Positions 41,859-51,108 of a stretch of 52,264 nucleotides of DNA are shown here, one piece after another (the first letter of the stretch is position 1; every line of letters begins with the position of its first letter). Made by a program: the position numbers and the translations under genes. The DNA is from Candidatus Cloacimonadota bacterium (GTDB taxonomy: Bacteria; Cloacimonadota; Cloacimonadia; Cloacimonadales; Cloacimonadaceae): the NCBI GenBank assembly GCA_012516855.1, contig JAAYWB010000077.1:1-52264 (forward strand). The letters are read 5' to 3'. Under the pieces are notes generated by a model. The model did no database searches. It was not told the DNA's origin and saw nothing but the letters and a program-made list of their open reading frames with translations.

Positions 41859-43781
41859 ATGGCCACTTACGCAGCGGGTACCATCGTCTTTTTTTACCAT
41901 CAGGCCGAGCTCTGCCTGGGCATTGTGGGCTCCGCGGAAGGCAACCGCCTGCGGGTTCTGGATACTGAAGGCGCCGAGTATCTGCTTCCAACCGATCGTA
42001 TCGCGCTGGCTTCCTTGGATACTTTCCTGCCTGCTGAAACACGCACACTTTCCACTTTTATCGATATGATGGAACAATCCCTGGGTTTTCTGGAAAGTGA
42101 AGGCGTTCCGGCCCAACTTGCCCGTTTGCCGGCTCCCTTCAGCTTTGATCAGGCTTCCGAGGCTGTCGGCTGCCTTTCCGATTTCTGCCGTTTTGCCCTT
42201 TTCAAGCATCTTCGCCTGCGTGATGACCTCTACCTGATGAAAAAAGGTGTGTGGCGAGCACGCGACGAGGAAGAGACCGCGGCTTTTCTGGAAAAAAAAG
42301 AGAAGGAGGCGGCCCGCACAAGGTATCTGGACGCGGTGGCTGACTTTCTGGAACGGCTAGAAACTGCAGAATCTGGAATGCAGCACAAAAAAGCACCTGA
42401 GTTTGGGACTGGAGCTGAGGATGAGAGGCAGCTCGCTGCTGAATCTCGAGCACTGCTTATCTCCGGAGAGCCGAAAGACCTGGCCAGAATACTACGAGCT
42501 GGCGGACGGAACCTGGAAAGGTCGGTCCACGCTTTGCGCCTGGCTTTGGGCGATATTACACCGGACACTGATCCAGTTGCCGCAGCCAGCGGGATTCCTA
42601 TTTCTTTCTCATCCGGACTGGCTTCCGGGGCGGCAACTCCGGAACAAACCGAACCGGAGGGTTTTGAAGCTTTCACGATCGACGCGGAGGACTCCGGTGA
42701 TCTGGACGACGCCATCGACTGGCAGGAAACCGCTTCCGGCTGGAGTTTGGGCATTCACATCAGCGACGTGGCGGCTTGCATTCCTTTGCATGGTGAGCTT
42801 TGGCGCGCAGCCCAAGACCGCGTGGCTTCGCTTTATCTGCCCTCTCAAACCGTTCCCCTGCTGCCTGTGGAGCTTTCCGGCGGTGCTTTCAGCCTGCTTG
42901 AAAGCGAGGCTAGGCCGGTGCTTTCGCTGCGGGTGGAGCTTGACCGTGAGGCACGAGTAGTTGACTGCTCCTGGCGTCGCGGCTGGCTGCGGGTAAAGAA
43001 GAATTTGAGCTATGAAAACTTTGACAATATGCTGCGCTGCCAGGAACGCTCACCGCTGTTGGAACTCTGCCGCAAACTTCGCGACGCCAGGGTGGGGGAG
43101 AGCGAGGAACGTAAGCCTCGCTACAGCTGGAATCTAAAGGTTATTGGCGGTGATGTTGTAATGCAGCGGGAGGATAATCTCAGCCTGTCACGGTTCGTAG
43201 TCGAAGAGCTGATGATCCTCTACAACCGCCTGATGGCTGAGCGCGCCTGCCAAAGTGGCCTGCCTTTGATCTACCGTAATGTTACCCAGTGGTCCGAAGA
43301 CGACAATGATACAGATAATTACGGTATCCAGGCCTATCTCTCCACCGAGGCAAAATTCCACCCCGGAGTGGGCGTCCAGGCTTATCTGCACGCCACTTCA
43401 CCCATCCGGCGCTTCACTGACATAGTGAACCAGGCTCAGTTTTCAGCGCTGCTGGCGGGAAATGGGCAATGCTTTTCGCGCCAGGACCTTGAGGAACTGA
43501 TCTTCAGCATCGAAAAACGCCTGCAACTGCTACGGGCTGTCGCCCATCGCAGCGAACGCTACTGGCTGCTGCGCTGGCTGGAGCAAAAACACCTTGGCGA
43601 GCCGCTTGATGCGGTGCCGCTGCGCCGGGTGAAACAAGGCTGGCTGATGGAGCTCAGCCGCTGGGAAAAACGGCTGGAGCTGTGTTGCGAGGAGGATTTG
43701 CCGCTGCGGGCGTCGGTTAAGCTGGTGGTGGCAAGTGTGGATATGAAGGAGTTGTTGGTTCGTGGAGACATTATACTCTGA
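41859..43781 (+). CDS. RNB-domain exoribonuclease (RNase II/R family)
   Basis: A 640-residue 3'-5' exoribonuclease-like protein. The N-terminal 230 residues hold a small-barrel-like start (GTIVFFYHQAELCLGIV) and a helical region. The RNB catalytic domain runs about 265-560: FTIDAEDSGDLDDAID (about 269-284) has all the metal-binding aspartates, GIHISDVAACI follows, and HATSPIRRFTDIVNQ (about 511-525) is the conserved arginine block. A short C-terminal segment may be a reduced S1 domain. It is shorter than E. coli RNase R. It follows a tRNA gene by 15 nt, so processing of the transcript would precede its translation. Confidence 0.9.
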   Translation: MATYAAGTIVFFYHQAELCLGIVGSAEGNRLRVLDTEGAEYLLPTDRIALASLDTFLPAETRTLSTFIDMMEQSLGFLESEGVPAQLARLPAPFSFDQASEAVGCLSDFCRFALFKHLRLRDDLYLMKKGVWRARDEEETAAFLEKKEKEAARTRYLDAVADFLERLETAESGMQHKKAPEFGTGAEDERQLAAESRALLISGEPKDLARILRAGGRNLERSVHALRLALGDITPDTDPVAAASGIPISFSSGLASGAATPEQTEPEGFEAFTIDAEDSGDLDDAIDWQETASGWSLGIHISDVAACIPLHGELWRAAQDRVASLYLPSQTVPLLPVELSGGAFSLLESEARPVLSLRVELDREARVVDCSWRRGWLRVKKNLSYENFDNMLRCQERSPLLELCRKLRDARVGESEERKPRYSWNLKVIGGDVVMQREDNLSLSRFVVEELMILYNRLMAERACQSGLPLIYRNVTQWSEDDNDTDNYGIQAYLSTEAKFHPGVGVQAYLHATSPIRRFTDIVNQAQFSALLAGNGQCFSRQDLEELIFSIEKRLQLLRAVAHRSERYWLLRWLEQKHLGEPLDAVPLRRVKQGWLMELSRWEKRLELCCEEDLPLRASVKLVVASVDMKELLVRGDIIL

Positions 43782-44088
43782 GCAGCTCGGGGGCTGGTGT
43801 CTCAATCGATTATAAAACCTTTCCGGCCTGGATTCCAGGAGCCTTGTGATGAAGTTCAACCCCATTCAGACATATAGAGTCTGAGAAACCTGATAATCTG
43901 CTTTGTTCCAAATCATACAAGCCTTTCATTGAGCCTAATTCAATGGGACTTGGCGGCTTAGGTTCAAGCTGGCGGAAAACGGCTTCCTGAGGCTTTTTGC
44001 AGCCTTGGTTAAGGGTGTGAAATAATGCTGGACAAAAAAGGCACACCTCTGGAAAGTGACGTCTCACATTACATATTAGGGACCTTAA
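43782..44088. other. gap before gatE, nothing recognised
   Basis: A 307-bp stretch between the RNB nuclease and gatE. CATTGAGCC...AATTCAATG (about 43927-43944) can form a weak hairpin. An ATG at 44025 with a short frame is out of phase with gatE. No promoter with good spacing or T-tailed terminator was seen. Confidence 0.4.
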
Positions 44089-46143
44089 TTGGACAACCCT
44101 CACCAACGAAATTGGCTGCTTAGCCGGGCAAACACCGGCTGGGTCAGCCTTCCGGACGCCGTGCAAGCGACCTGGCGGAAGCTTGGTTTCCGTTGCGGTC
44201 TGGAAGTTCACCAGCAACTGAACACCTCCCAGAAACTCTTCTGCCGCTGCCCCGCAGGCAAGTATCACGATTTTGATGATTTTGACGCCGAAATCGTGCG
44301 TCATATGAGGCCCACTTTGTCTGAATTGGGCGAGTATGACGGCACCGCCCTGATGGAATTCAAGACGCGGAAAAAGATAATCTACCGCATCAACAACGAC
44401 AGCGCCTGCACCTACGAAGTTGACGACACCCCTCCTTTTCCGCTGAACCGGCAGGCTCTTAAGCAGGCAATGAAGATCGCCCTGCTGCTGAAAATGAAGA
44501 TCGTAGGCGAACTCCACATCACCCGCAAGCAGTATCTTGACGGCAGTATCCCCACTGGATTTCAGCGCACTACCATCCTCGGCATCGAGGGAGAATTTCC
44601 CATCTCCAACAAAACCATCAAAGTGATCCAGTTTTCCGTGGAGGAAGATAGTTGCCGCGAAGTGTCCGATTTTCGCCATACCCGGGTTTATTTTGCCGAC
44701 CGCCTTGGCATGCCGCTGATCGAAACTGTCACCTATCCGGATATGGAAACGCCCTGGGAAGCGGCTGAGGCGGCTCAGAACATCCGCTTTATCGCCCGCA
44801 GCTCAGGTCTTGTGCGCACCGGGATAGGCGCGGCCCGCGAAGATGTGAATGTTTCAATTGAGGGCGGCACCAGGGTCGAGATCAAGGGTGTGGCCCACAT
44901 CTCCTGGATCCCTAAACTCACGCACAACGAGGCTTTCCGTCAGAAATCGCTGCTACTTGTCCGCGAGGAACTGCTGAAACGGGTGGCCGACCCGGCGAAA
45001 TGGAAGCTGACTCATACTTTTCTGGACCCGGCCGACTGGCGCCACATCCCTCTGCTTAAAAAGTCCGGAAGCGTTGGCTGGAAGCTGATCGCGGTCAATC
45101 TGCCCCATTTTGCCGGCATCCTCAGCTTCTTTAACCAACCCGGACGCTGTTTCGCAGATGAGATCTCTGACCGCCTGAAAGTGATCGCCTGCCTGGAACG
45201 GCCTAACATGTTCCACTCTGAAGAGATAGCTGGATTAGGGCGAGGCACGGGCAGTGATTCGGGCAAAAAAGAGAACCGGATTTCTGAAGAACCCGTAGTC
45301 CAGGCTTCTCTGGATTCAAAAGACTGGTCCAGACTCCGCGCCGAACTGAAAGCATCGGACAATGACGCGCAACTCCTTTTTTGGGCACCGGACGAAGATA
45401 TCAAAACTGCCCTGGAGACCATTGAGGAACGTTGCCAGCTTGCATTTGTCGGCGTGCCCAACGAGACCCGCAAATCCCTGCCGGACGGAATCACGCTCTT
45501 TGAACGTGTGCTGCCTGGCGCGGACAGGATGTATCCGGATACAGATTCCGCGCCGATCCCGGTCCACGAAGAAATGATCGAATCCGCACGACAGGGCCTT
45601 CCTGTGGATCTTTCGACAAGGCTGCAGCAGCTGGCGGACTGGGGCATTCCCGCCGACGCTTACACCTATTTGCTGCGCAACAACCTGATGCCGGTGCTGG
45701 AAGAGCTTTCCACCAGGCACGGTATCGAGCCCAAGCGCTTGGGGCTGCTCTATGCGCACCTGCTGAAAGGAATGCAAGGCCGCGATCCCCTGCCCTTCGA
45801 CCACCAAAGGGTGGAGGACCTGCTGATCTTTGTTAAAAAACGCAAGCTGCAGCCGGATATCCTGCCCGAGATGCTGAAAGTCCTGTATGAGCACCCGAAC
45901 ATGCAATTTTCATCGGTGCTGGAGGTTCTTGGCTACAAGGAAATCCCGGCAGCGGGAATCCTGGAACAGATTCCGCTACTCAAAGCCATGTGGCCACGTG
46001 CAAAAACGCGCGGTCTGAAAAAGCCGGATGCTATCCAGCACTGGATAATGGGCCGGCTCCGCAAAATGGCTTTGGGTAACATTCCCCTGTCTGAGCTATA
46101 TCTGGCCATCCAAAAAGAATTGTCCACGAATTGCACGAATTGA
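44089..46143 (+). CDS. gatE: archaeal-type Glu-tRNA(Gln) amidotransferase subunit E
   Basis: A 684-residue protein clearly of the GatE family, the kinase/transamidase subunit that activates and amidates Glu on tRNA-Gln. It has GLEVHQQLNTSQKLFCRCP (37-55), MRPTLSELGEYD (about 73-84) and KQYLDGSIPTGFQRT, the order seen in GatE and not the GLEIHVQL form of bacterial GatB. An inserted AspRS-like domain (about 290-470) contains GVPNETRKSLPDG and RMYPDTDS, which are GatE-specific. A GatB/YqeY-like helical tail follows. The TTG at 44089 is the longest start; GTG at 44161 would give a more archaeal-like N-terminus. The last residues STNCTN and the stop lie inside the left inverted repeat of an inserted element. 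Confidence 0.93.
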   Translation: MDNPHQRNWLLSRANTGWVSLPDAVQATWRKLGFRCGLEVHQQLNTSQKLFCRCPAGKYHDFDDFDAEIVRHMRPTLSELGEYDGTALMEFKTRKKIIYRINNDSACTYEVDDTPPFPLNRQALKQAMKIALLLKMKIVGELHITRKQYLDGSIPTGFQRTTILGIEGEFPISNKTIKVIQFSVEEDSCREVSDFRHTRVYFADRLGMPLIETVTYPDMETPWEAAEAAQNIRFIARSSGLVRTGIGAAREDVNVSIEGGTRVEIKGVAHISWIPKLTHNEAFRQKSLLLVREELLKRVADPAKWKLTHTFLDPADWRHIPLLKKSGSVGWKLIAVNLPHFAGILSFFNQPGRCFADEISDRLKVIACLERPNMFHSEEIAGLGRGTGSDSGKKENRISEEPVVQASLDSKDWSRLRAELKASDNDAQLLFWAPDEDIKTALETIEERCQLAFVGVPNETRKSLPDGITLFERVLPGADRMYPDTDSAPIPVHEEMIESARQGLPVDLSTRLQQLADWGIPADAYTYLLRNNLMPVLEELSTRHGIEPKRLGLLYAHLLKGMQGRDPLPFDHQRVEDLLIFVKKRKLQPDILPEMLKVLYEHPNMQFSSVLEVLGYKEIPAAGILEQIPLLKAMWPRAKTRGLKKPDAIQHWIMGRLRKMALGNIPLSELYLAIQKELSTNCTN

Positions 46144-46150
46144 CACGAAT
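46121..46150 (+). repeat. left terminal inverted repeat of the GxxExxY element
   Basis: A 30-bp end starting TGTCCACGAATTGCACGAAT. It matches the right end (46559-46588, reverse strand) at 25 of 30 positions. It overlaps the end of gatE and provides its stop codon TGA at 46141-46143. Confidence 0.8.
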
Positions 46151-46177
46151 TTATGTTAATAAACATAAGAGCTGAGC

Positions 46178-46552
46178 GTGATCGATATGGAGCTGGACAT
46201 ACTTTATAAAGATGAGTGTTACAAGATATTGGGCGCGTGTAGGGAAGTTCACAGAACCTTGGGTTGCGGTTTTCTGGAACCAGTTTATCAAGAAGCTCTG
46301 GCAATTGAGTTCAAGCATCGGAATATCCCTTTTGAACGCGAAAAAGAATATGTTGTATTCTACAAAGGGCTTGCTCTATCTCGAACATAAAAAGTTGACA
46401 AGAGCATTATCGTTGAGCTGAAGACATTAAGCCACATCAACAAAGAACATATGGCGCAAATTCTCAATTATCTTAAAGCTTCTCATCTGAAATTGGGGCT
46501 TTTAGTTAACTTTGGCGTCACAGGCCTGACCCATGAACGCATTTTATTGTAA
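46178..46552 (+). pseudogene. degenerate GxxExxY protein gene (PD-(D/E)XK nuclease-like)
   Basis: Two in-frame parts of a GxxExxY-family protein. The first runs from GTG 46178 (MIDMELDILYKDECYKILG; GCGFLEPVYQEAL carries the G-x-x-E-x-x-Y signature) to TAA 46388-46390. The second, VDKSIIVELKTLSHIN...AQILNYLKASHLKLGLLVNFG, ends at about 46552. The expected segment between them, which holds the conserved Asp of the nuclease site, is short by about four residues. In another frame LYLEHKK is visible there, so a small frameshifting deletion is the likely lesion. The intact family is about 125 residues and of unknown role. It lies between gatE and gatD inside a pair of inverted repeats. Confidence 0.88.
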
Positions 46553-46558
46553 TTACTT

Positions 46559-46588
46559 ATTTGTGTGAATTCGTGTAACTTGTGGACA
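46559..46588 (-). repeat. right terminal inverted repeat of the GxxExxY element
   Basis: Read on the minus strand, it begins TGTCCACAAGTTACACGAAT. It ends 9 bp before the gatD start codon and leaves no visible Shine-Dalgarno sequence for gatD. Confidence 0.8.
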
Positions 46589-46597
46589 GATATATAG

Positions 46598-47980
46598 ATG
46601 CTTGATTTATTCAAAGGCTACAAAGGCCGCGCCCTCGAGGTGCTGAAAAGCTTTCAAGCCAGAGTTTGGGGCGACACCACAGTGGAGACCACCCGCGGCA
46701 CCTTCCAGGGTATCATCCTGCCCCGCAGCGAGAATGACGACGACAGCCACATCGTGATCAAACTCGCCACCGGATACAACGTCGGCATCGATGTGGACAC
46801 CATTCTGGGCATGCAGGAGACCGGCTACAAAGAAGCGCATTACAAGATTCCAGAAAAAGAGTTTCCTTTCACGCCGGGATTGCCCAAAGTGAAGCTGCTC
46901 GGCACTGGCGGTACCATTGCCTCCCGGCTCGATTATCGCACCGGGGCAGTGATTCCGGCTTTCTCGCCCGGCGAACTCTATGGCGCGGTTCCGGAACTGG
47001 CGGAAATCTGCAATCTGGATACTGAAAAGCTGTTCGCCGTCTTTTCTGAAAACATGGGTCCGGAACAGTACAAGAAACTGGCCGTCTCCATAGGCAAGGA
47101 GGTGGAGAAAGGTACCCAGGGCATCATCATCGGCCACGGCACCGACACCATGCACCACACAGCGGCGGCGCTTTCCTATATGCTGCAAGACCTGCCCATT
47201 CCCGTGGTGATGGTGGGCTCCCAGCGCTCAAGCGACCGTCCCTCCTCCGACGCTGCGCTGAATTTGATGCACGCTGCCTTCACTGCCGGGCATTCCGACA
47301 TAGCTGAGGTGATGGTCTGCATGTTCGGTCCCACCAGTGATGAATACGGCTTACTGCATCAGGGCACCCGGGTGCGCAAGATGCACTCCTCCTACCGCAG
47401 CACCTTCCGCACCATCGGCGACGTTCCCATTGCCCGCGTGACCAGGGAAGCCGTAATCCCCATCAAAAGGGATTACAACAAGCGCCGCTCAGACAACAAA
47501 GTAAAAGTGCTGCCCTTTTTCGAAGAGCGGGTGTCCATCGTCTATTACTATCCAAACATGCATCCGGACATCATCGATGCCCTCACCGATAACGGCTACA
47601 AGGGCATCGTGATTGCCGGCACCGGGCTGGGGCATGTCAACAAACCCGTCTATCCCGCCATCAAGCGCGCCGTGGCCAAAGGCGTGCATATCTACATGAC
47701 CGTGCAGACCCTCTGGGGCTTTGTGCACATGTTCGTTTACGATACTGGCCGCGACCTGATGAGCATGGGCATCGTTCCGGGCGAAAACCTGTTGCCGGAA
47801 GTCGCCTACATCAAACTGGGCTGGGCTTTGGGACAGTCCACTAACCCGGATAAAGTGCGCGAACTGATGCTGACCCCCATCGCCGGAGACATCACCCCCG
47901 GCGAACCATACAACGGCTACCTCGTCTTCCAGGGCGGGCTGCCGGAGGTGGAGGAGTTCATCAGGAACTATCACAAGTAG
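46598..47980 (+). CDS. gatD: archaeal-type Glu-tRNA(Gln) amidotransferase subunit D
   Basis: A 460-residue asparaginase-like subunit that releases ammonia from glutamine or asparagine for GatE. The N-terminal 90 residues form the GatD-specific barrel (YKGRALEVLKS, FQGIILPR, IVIKLATGYNVGI). The asparaginase core has GTGGTIASRLDYRTG (102-116), GHGTDTMHHTAAAL (179-192), GSQRSSDRPSSDA and VRKMHSSYRSTF, so the catalytic set Thr106, Thr182, Asp183 and Lys261 is complete. Bacterial L-asparaginases lack the N-terminal domain. With gatE it forms a full GatDE set; the pair is separated only by the decayed GxxExxY insertion. No ribosome site is visible before the ATG. Confidence 0.96.
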   Translation: MLDLFKGYKGRALEVLKSFQARVWGDTTVETTRGTFQGIILPRSENDDDSHIVIKLATGYNVGIDVDTILGMQETGYKEAHYKIPEKEFPFTPGLPKVKLLGTGGTIASRLDYRTGAVIPAFSPGELYGAVPELAEICNLDTEKLFAVFSENMGPEQYKKLAVSIGKEVEKGTQGIIIGHGTDTMHHTAAALSYMLQDLPIPVVMVGSQRSSDRPSSDAALNLMHAAFTAGHSDIAEVMVCMFGPTSDEYGLLHQGTRVRKMHSSYRSTFRTIGDVPIARVTREAVIPIKRDYNKRRSDNKVKVLPFFEERVSIVYYYPNMHPDIIDALTDNGYKGIVIAGTGLGHVNKPVYPAIKRAVAKGVHIYMTVQTLWGFVHMFVYDTGRDLMSMGIVPGENLLPEVAYIKLGWALGQSTNPDKVRELMLTPIAGDITPGEPYNGYLVFQGGLPEVEEFIRNYHK

Positions 47981-48208
47981 CTCACAGTTTCATGGAGCAT
48001 GGGAAACTCCAAGTTATACAGGGTGATGTTTTTGATGAATCCGAATCTCAAAGAAGCCATGGAAGCTACTAACATTGTTGGCTCGCAGGCGGATCGGTAC
48101 TGTGATCAAGAATCCAGTCAGAACCATGCAGGTCTATATGGCTCGACCAATGCTTAGAGGGATGATTGCCACCTAAGCAAACAATTCGCAGTTAATTACG
48201 AGGTGGAT

Positions 48209-49672
48209 ATGAAAACCTATAGCTCAGAATGTACTGGCAAGAACAGAAAATGGCTGTTTTTGATCACGGTGTTGATTGCCTTGTTGGGACTGACCAGCTG
48301 TAAATCGTGCACCAAGCCAAACACAGGTTCCATTTCGGGCTCAGTAATTTTGGAGAACGACACAGCCGATTCCGGTCTTGATCCGATTGATTTCACTGGT
48401 GTTACGATTTCATTGTATCAAACCGCAGGCTTGGACACTACCTTAGTCAGGCTCAACGGGGCTTATCCAGGAATTGGCGTGACCTTGGATCAGAAGCTTG
48501 CTTTCGACCCTACCGCCGCAGAACCAGTATTTTCTACAACGACAGACGCGGCAGGTAACTATGTCTTCAAAGAAGTTCCCTACGGATCATATAACCTGAT
48601 TGGCAGCAAAGATGGCTGGGGGACTGTATTCAGATACCGTATCAACGTTGCAAAGAATTATGAAACCAGCGTTGTGAATTTCACGATGTACCCGCTGGTT
48701 ACGTTGGGCTCTTATATTGATTCGCCCATAACATTCAAGCAAGACCATACCTACAAAGCCCTGAACGATGTTTCCATAGTCGGAAGTTGCTCCTTCTTGG
48801 GCAACTCGCGGATAAATCTTGCCCGAAATGTGCAGATCAGCATTTTCGGTGAGATCACATCAGATATAGATTCCGGTTATACCCATTTTTCTCCTCTGGA
48901 TACCGGGTCGCGATCAGACGAGTATTACCGGTGGAACACAATCAGGATATATTCTAACAATCAGTCCCTTCATAACATGTTTTGTTGGGGCGCAACTACC
49001 GGAATATCTTTGTTGGGCAATGACTGCACGGTTTCGAACAGCTATTTCCGGCTCTCCGATGATGGAATCTATGCCGGGGCACCCCGGACAAACATTCTCA
49101 ATTGTTCGTTTGACAGCATGGCTTCCAAAGCCGTTTTTTATGACCAAGGGGTAAACAGCCCGACAATCAACCACGTCTTGGAGAACAACGTCATTTACAA
49201 CTGCTTGAATGGCTTGCGCACCCAGGGTCAGGCAATCAGGATCAAAAACAACTACTTCATCTCCAACAGCAATGCCATTTATTCGTTTAGTACTTTTTAC
49301 CACATAATCGAGAACAACAATTTTGACCAGAATGAAACCGCCATCATTTGCGCTGGAACCCAAATCCCCATCCAGTTCAACAATTTCTTTGAGAATCCGG
49401 TGAGTATAGATTTATCCGGTGCGTGGTACGGAGGGGTTACCCAACCAACAATTAATAACAACAACTTCTATCAGCGCACGGGATACGCGATCAAGGTATT
49501 ACCCCTAATGACTCAATCCAAAGATTTTGACGCCACCTTGAGCTACTGGAAAGCCACCGATATAGATGCGATAATATTTGACAACCTCGACTATGCTCCA
49601 GTCTATCAAAGAGTGATATACTTGCCCAAAAGGAACCAGCCTGTTGCCAATTGCGGTATACAACTCAATTAG
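48209..49672 (+). CDS. lipoprotein with carboxypeptidase-regulatory-like domain and right-handed beta-helix
   Basis: A 487-residue lipoprotein with lipobox LTSC (Cys31) after a hydrophobic signal and a charged start. Residues about 40-165 form a CarboxypepD_reg-like fold (GSISGSVILEND, FSTTTDAAGNYVFKEVPYGS). From about 175 on there are repeated coils of the NxFxxN type (NNQSLHNMFCWG, NCSFDSMASKAVF, NNYFISNSNAIY, NNNFDQNETAI, NNNFYQRTGYAI), diagnostic of a parallel beta-helix as in polysaccharide lyases. It is probably an outer-membrane surface glycan-binding or -degrading protein. The ATG at 48209 follows GAGG; a GTG at 48203 is less likely. The gene is AT-rich compared with the rest. Confidence 0.85.
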   Translation: MKTYSSECTGKNRKWLFLITVLIALLGLTSCKSCTKPNTGSISGSVILENDTADSGLDPIDFTGVTISLYQTAGLDTTLVRLNGAYPGIGVTLDQKLAFDPTAAEPVFSTTTDAAGNYVFKEVPYGSYNLIGSKDGWGTVFRYRINVAKNYETSVVNFTMYPLVTLGSYIDSPITFKQDHTYKALNDVSIVGSCSFLGNSRINLARNVQISIFGEITSDIDSGYTHFSPLDTGSRSDEYYRWNTIRIYSNNQSLHNMFCWGATTGISLLGNDCTVSNSYFRLSDDGIYAGAPRTNILNCSFDSMASKAVFYDQGVNSPTINHVLENNVIYNCLNGLRTQGQAIRIKNNYFISNSNAIYSFSTFYHIIENNNFDQNETAIICAGTQIPIQFNNFFENPVSIDLSGAWYGGVTQPTINNNNFYQRTGYAIKVLPLMTQSKDFDATLSYWKATDIDAIIFDNLDYAPVYQRVIYLPKRNQPVANCGIQLN

Positions 49673-49693
49673 TGATTAAGTTATGAGTATCAT

Positions 49694-49723
49694 TTGATGG
49701 ACAACGACAAGTTCACATATAGA
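49694..49723 (+). promoter_or_regulatory. possible promoter for the rfbA gene cluster
   Basis: TTGATG (49694-49699) and TATAGA (49718-49723) are separated by 18 nt, upstream of a GGAG ribosome site and the ATG at 49780. A weak match, listed because a new transcript should start here. Confidence 0.35.
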
Positions 49724-49779
49724 GGTTTTAAAATGATATGTATGATTCGATTGATGTTTAGTATGAAAAGGAGTCTGAA

Positions 49780-50649
49780 ATGAAAGGGATTATCCTTGCC
49801 GGAGGATCCGGCACCCGCTTACATCCTCTCACGATTGCAATCAGCAAGCAGCTGATGCCGGTTTACGACAAACCGATGATCTACTATCCCCTTTCCACCC
49901 TGATGCTGGCTGGCATCAGGGAAGTACTGATCATCACCACTCCGGAAGACCAGGCAGGATTTCAAAAGCTTTTGGGCGATGGCTCTCAACTGGGGATGAG
50001 CTTTGAATACAAAGTTCAGAAGGTGCCGAACGGCCTGGCCCAAGCTTTTGTTATCGGAGCCGATTTTGTTGGCGAGGACAACGTCTGCCTGATCTTGGGC
50101 GACAACATATTCTATGGCGCGGACCTTCAATCCAGGCTTAGCAAATGCGTTGATCCCCAGGGAGCGATCATTACTGCGTATCCTGTAAGTGACCCAGAGA
50201 GATACGGAGTGGTGGAATTCAACGAACAGCGCCGGGCCATCAGCCTGGAGGAAAAACCAAAGCAGCCAAAATCCAATTACGCGGTGCCGGGACTTTATTT
50301 CTACGACAACAGCGTGCTGGAAATAGCTGCTCAGCTCAAGCCTTCAGCCCGCGGCGAGTATGAGATCACGGATGTGAACAGGGCATACCTGGAACAAGGC
50401 AGGCTGGAAGTTATAGTGTTTGGCCGCGGCACAGCCTGGCTGGACACCGGTACTTTTGAGTCATTGCTTCAGGCATCCCAGTTCGTGGAGATAATCGAAG
50501 AGCGCCAGGGCTTCAAGATCAGTTGCATAGAAGAGATCGCATATAGAATGGGCTACATAGACAAAACGCAGTTACGTTGCCTGGCTGAGCCCATCAGAAA
50601 AAGCGGATACGGTGAATACCTGATCCGTCTTTTGGAGGAGGAGAAATGA
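49780..50649 (+). CDS. rfbA: glucose-1-phosphate thymidylyltransferase
   Basis: A 289-residue nucleotidyltransferase making dTDP-glucose from glucose-1-P and dTTP, the first step to dTDP-rhamnose and related sugars. The N-terminal loop [16 protein letters not shown] (3-18) and [17 protein letters not shown] (about 23-39) are typical, as are [10 protein letters not shown] (about 106-115), [20 protein letters not shown] and [14 protein letters not shown]. Length is normal. The rest of the rml pathway is not in the window. GGAG lies upstream of the ATG, and the stop overlaps the next start (ATGA). Confidence 0.97.
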   Translation: MKGIILAGGSGTRLHPLTIAISKQLMPVYDKPMIYYPLSTLMLAGIREVLIITTPEDQAGFQKLLGDGSQLGMSFEYKVQKVPNGLAQAFVIGADFVGEDNVCLILGDNIFYGADLQSRLSKCVDPQGAIITAYPVSDPERYGVVEFNEQRRAISLEEKPKQPKSNYAVPGLYFYDNSVLEIAAQLKPSARGEYEITDVNRAYLEQGRLEVIVFGRGTAWLDTGTFESLLQASQFVEIIEERQGFKISCIEEIAYRMGYIDKTQLRCLAEPIRKSGYGEYLIRLLEEEK

Positions 50650-51107
50650 TACCCAGCCCCATCGGCCATTATTTCGAGGACTTCAAAGCTGGCGATATCA
50701 TCAGACATTCTGCCAGTAAAACGATTTTTGAAAGCGACAACAACCTGTTCAGCCTGCTGACCATGAACCACCATCCCCTGCACACGAACCGGGACTTCGC
50801 TGAAAAGAGCCAACACGGGCAGATCTTGGTTGTGGGCACTTTGGTCTTTAGCATTGTGGTGGGGATGACGGTTCCGGATATCAGCGGCAAGGCGATTGCC
50901 AACCTGGAATACGAAAAGGTGGATCATTTGGGTCCGGTGTTTGTCAACGACACGATCTATGCCCAAACAGAAGTCCTGGAAGCCAGGCCTTCGTCCTCAA
51001 AACCCGACCGCGGCATCATCTATGTGGAAACCACAGCCTTCAACCAGGACGGCAAGCCGGTGCTGAGGTTCCGCCGCCACGTCCTGATCGCCAAAAAAGG
51101 AGCTTGA
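50646..51107 (+). CDS. MaoC-family (R)-enoyl-CoA hydratase-like protein
   Basis: A 153-residue single hot-dog-fold protein. The MaoC hydratase signature has the catalytic pair in the block starting [18 protein letters not shown] (about 38-55), corresponding to the D-x4-H-x-D-x2-(F/Y)-A pattern, with HH at the active site. [17 protein letters not shown] follows. Enzymes of this family add water to crotonyl-CoA, mesaconyl-CoA or similar thioesters. It overlaps rfbA by 4 bp and is followed 1 nt later by a CoA-ester lyase gene. That pairing recalls mesaconyl-CoA hydratase with beta-methylmalyl-CoA lyase; substrate not known here. Confidence 0.85.
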   Translation: MIPSPIGHYFEDFKAGDIIRHSASKTIFESDNNLFSLLTMNHHPLHTNRDFAEKSQHGQILVVGTLVFSIVVGMTVPDISGKAIANLEYEKVDHLGPVFVNDTIYAQTEVLEARPSSSKPDRGIIYVETTAFNQDGKPVLRFRRHVLIAKKGA

Positions 51108-51108
51108 G

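Noticed and set aside
46598-47980. Simple bacterial L-asparaginase
   Set aside because: The extra N-terminal GatD domain and the neighbouring gatE argue for GatD.
48035-48174. Short frames after gatD (for example one ending ARPMLRGMIAT)
   Set aside because: Too short and without a start or ribosome site; could be a gene remnant but cannot be supported.
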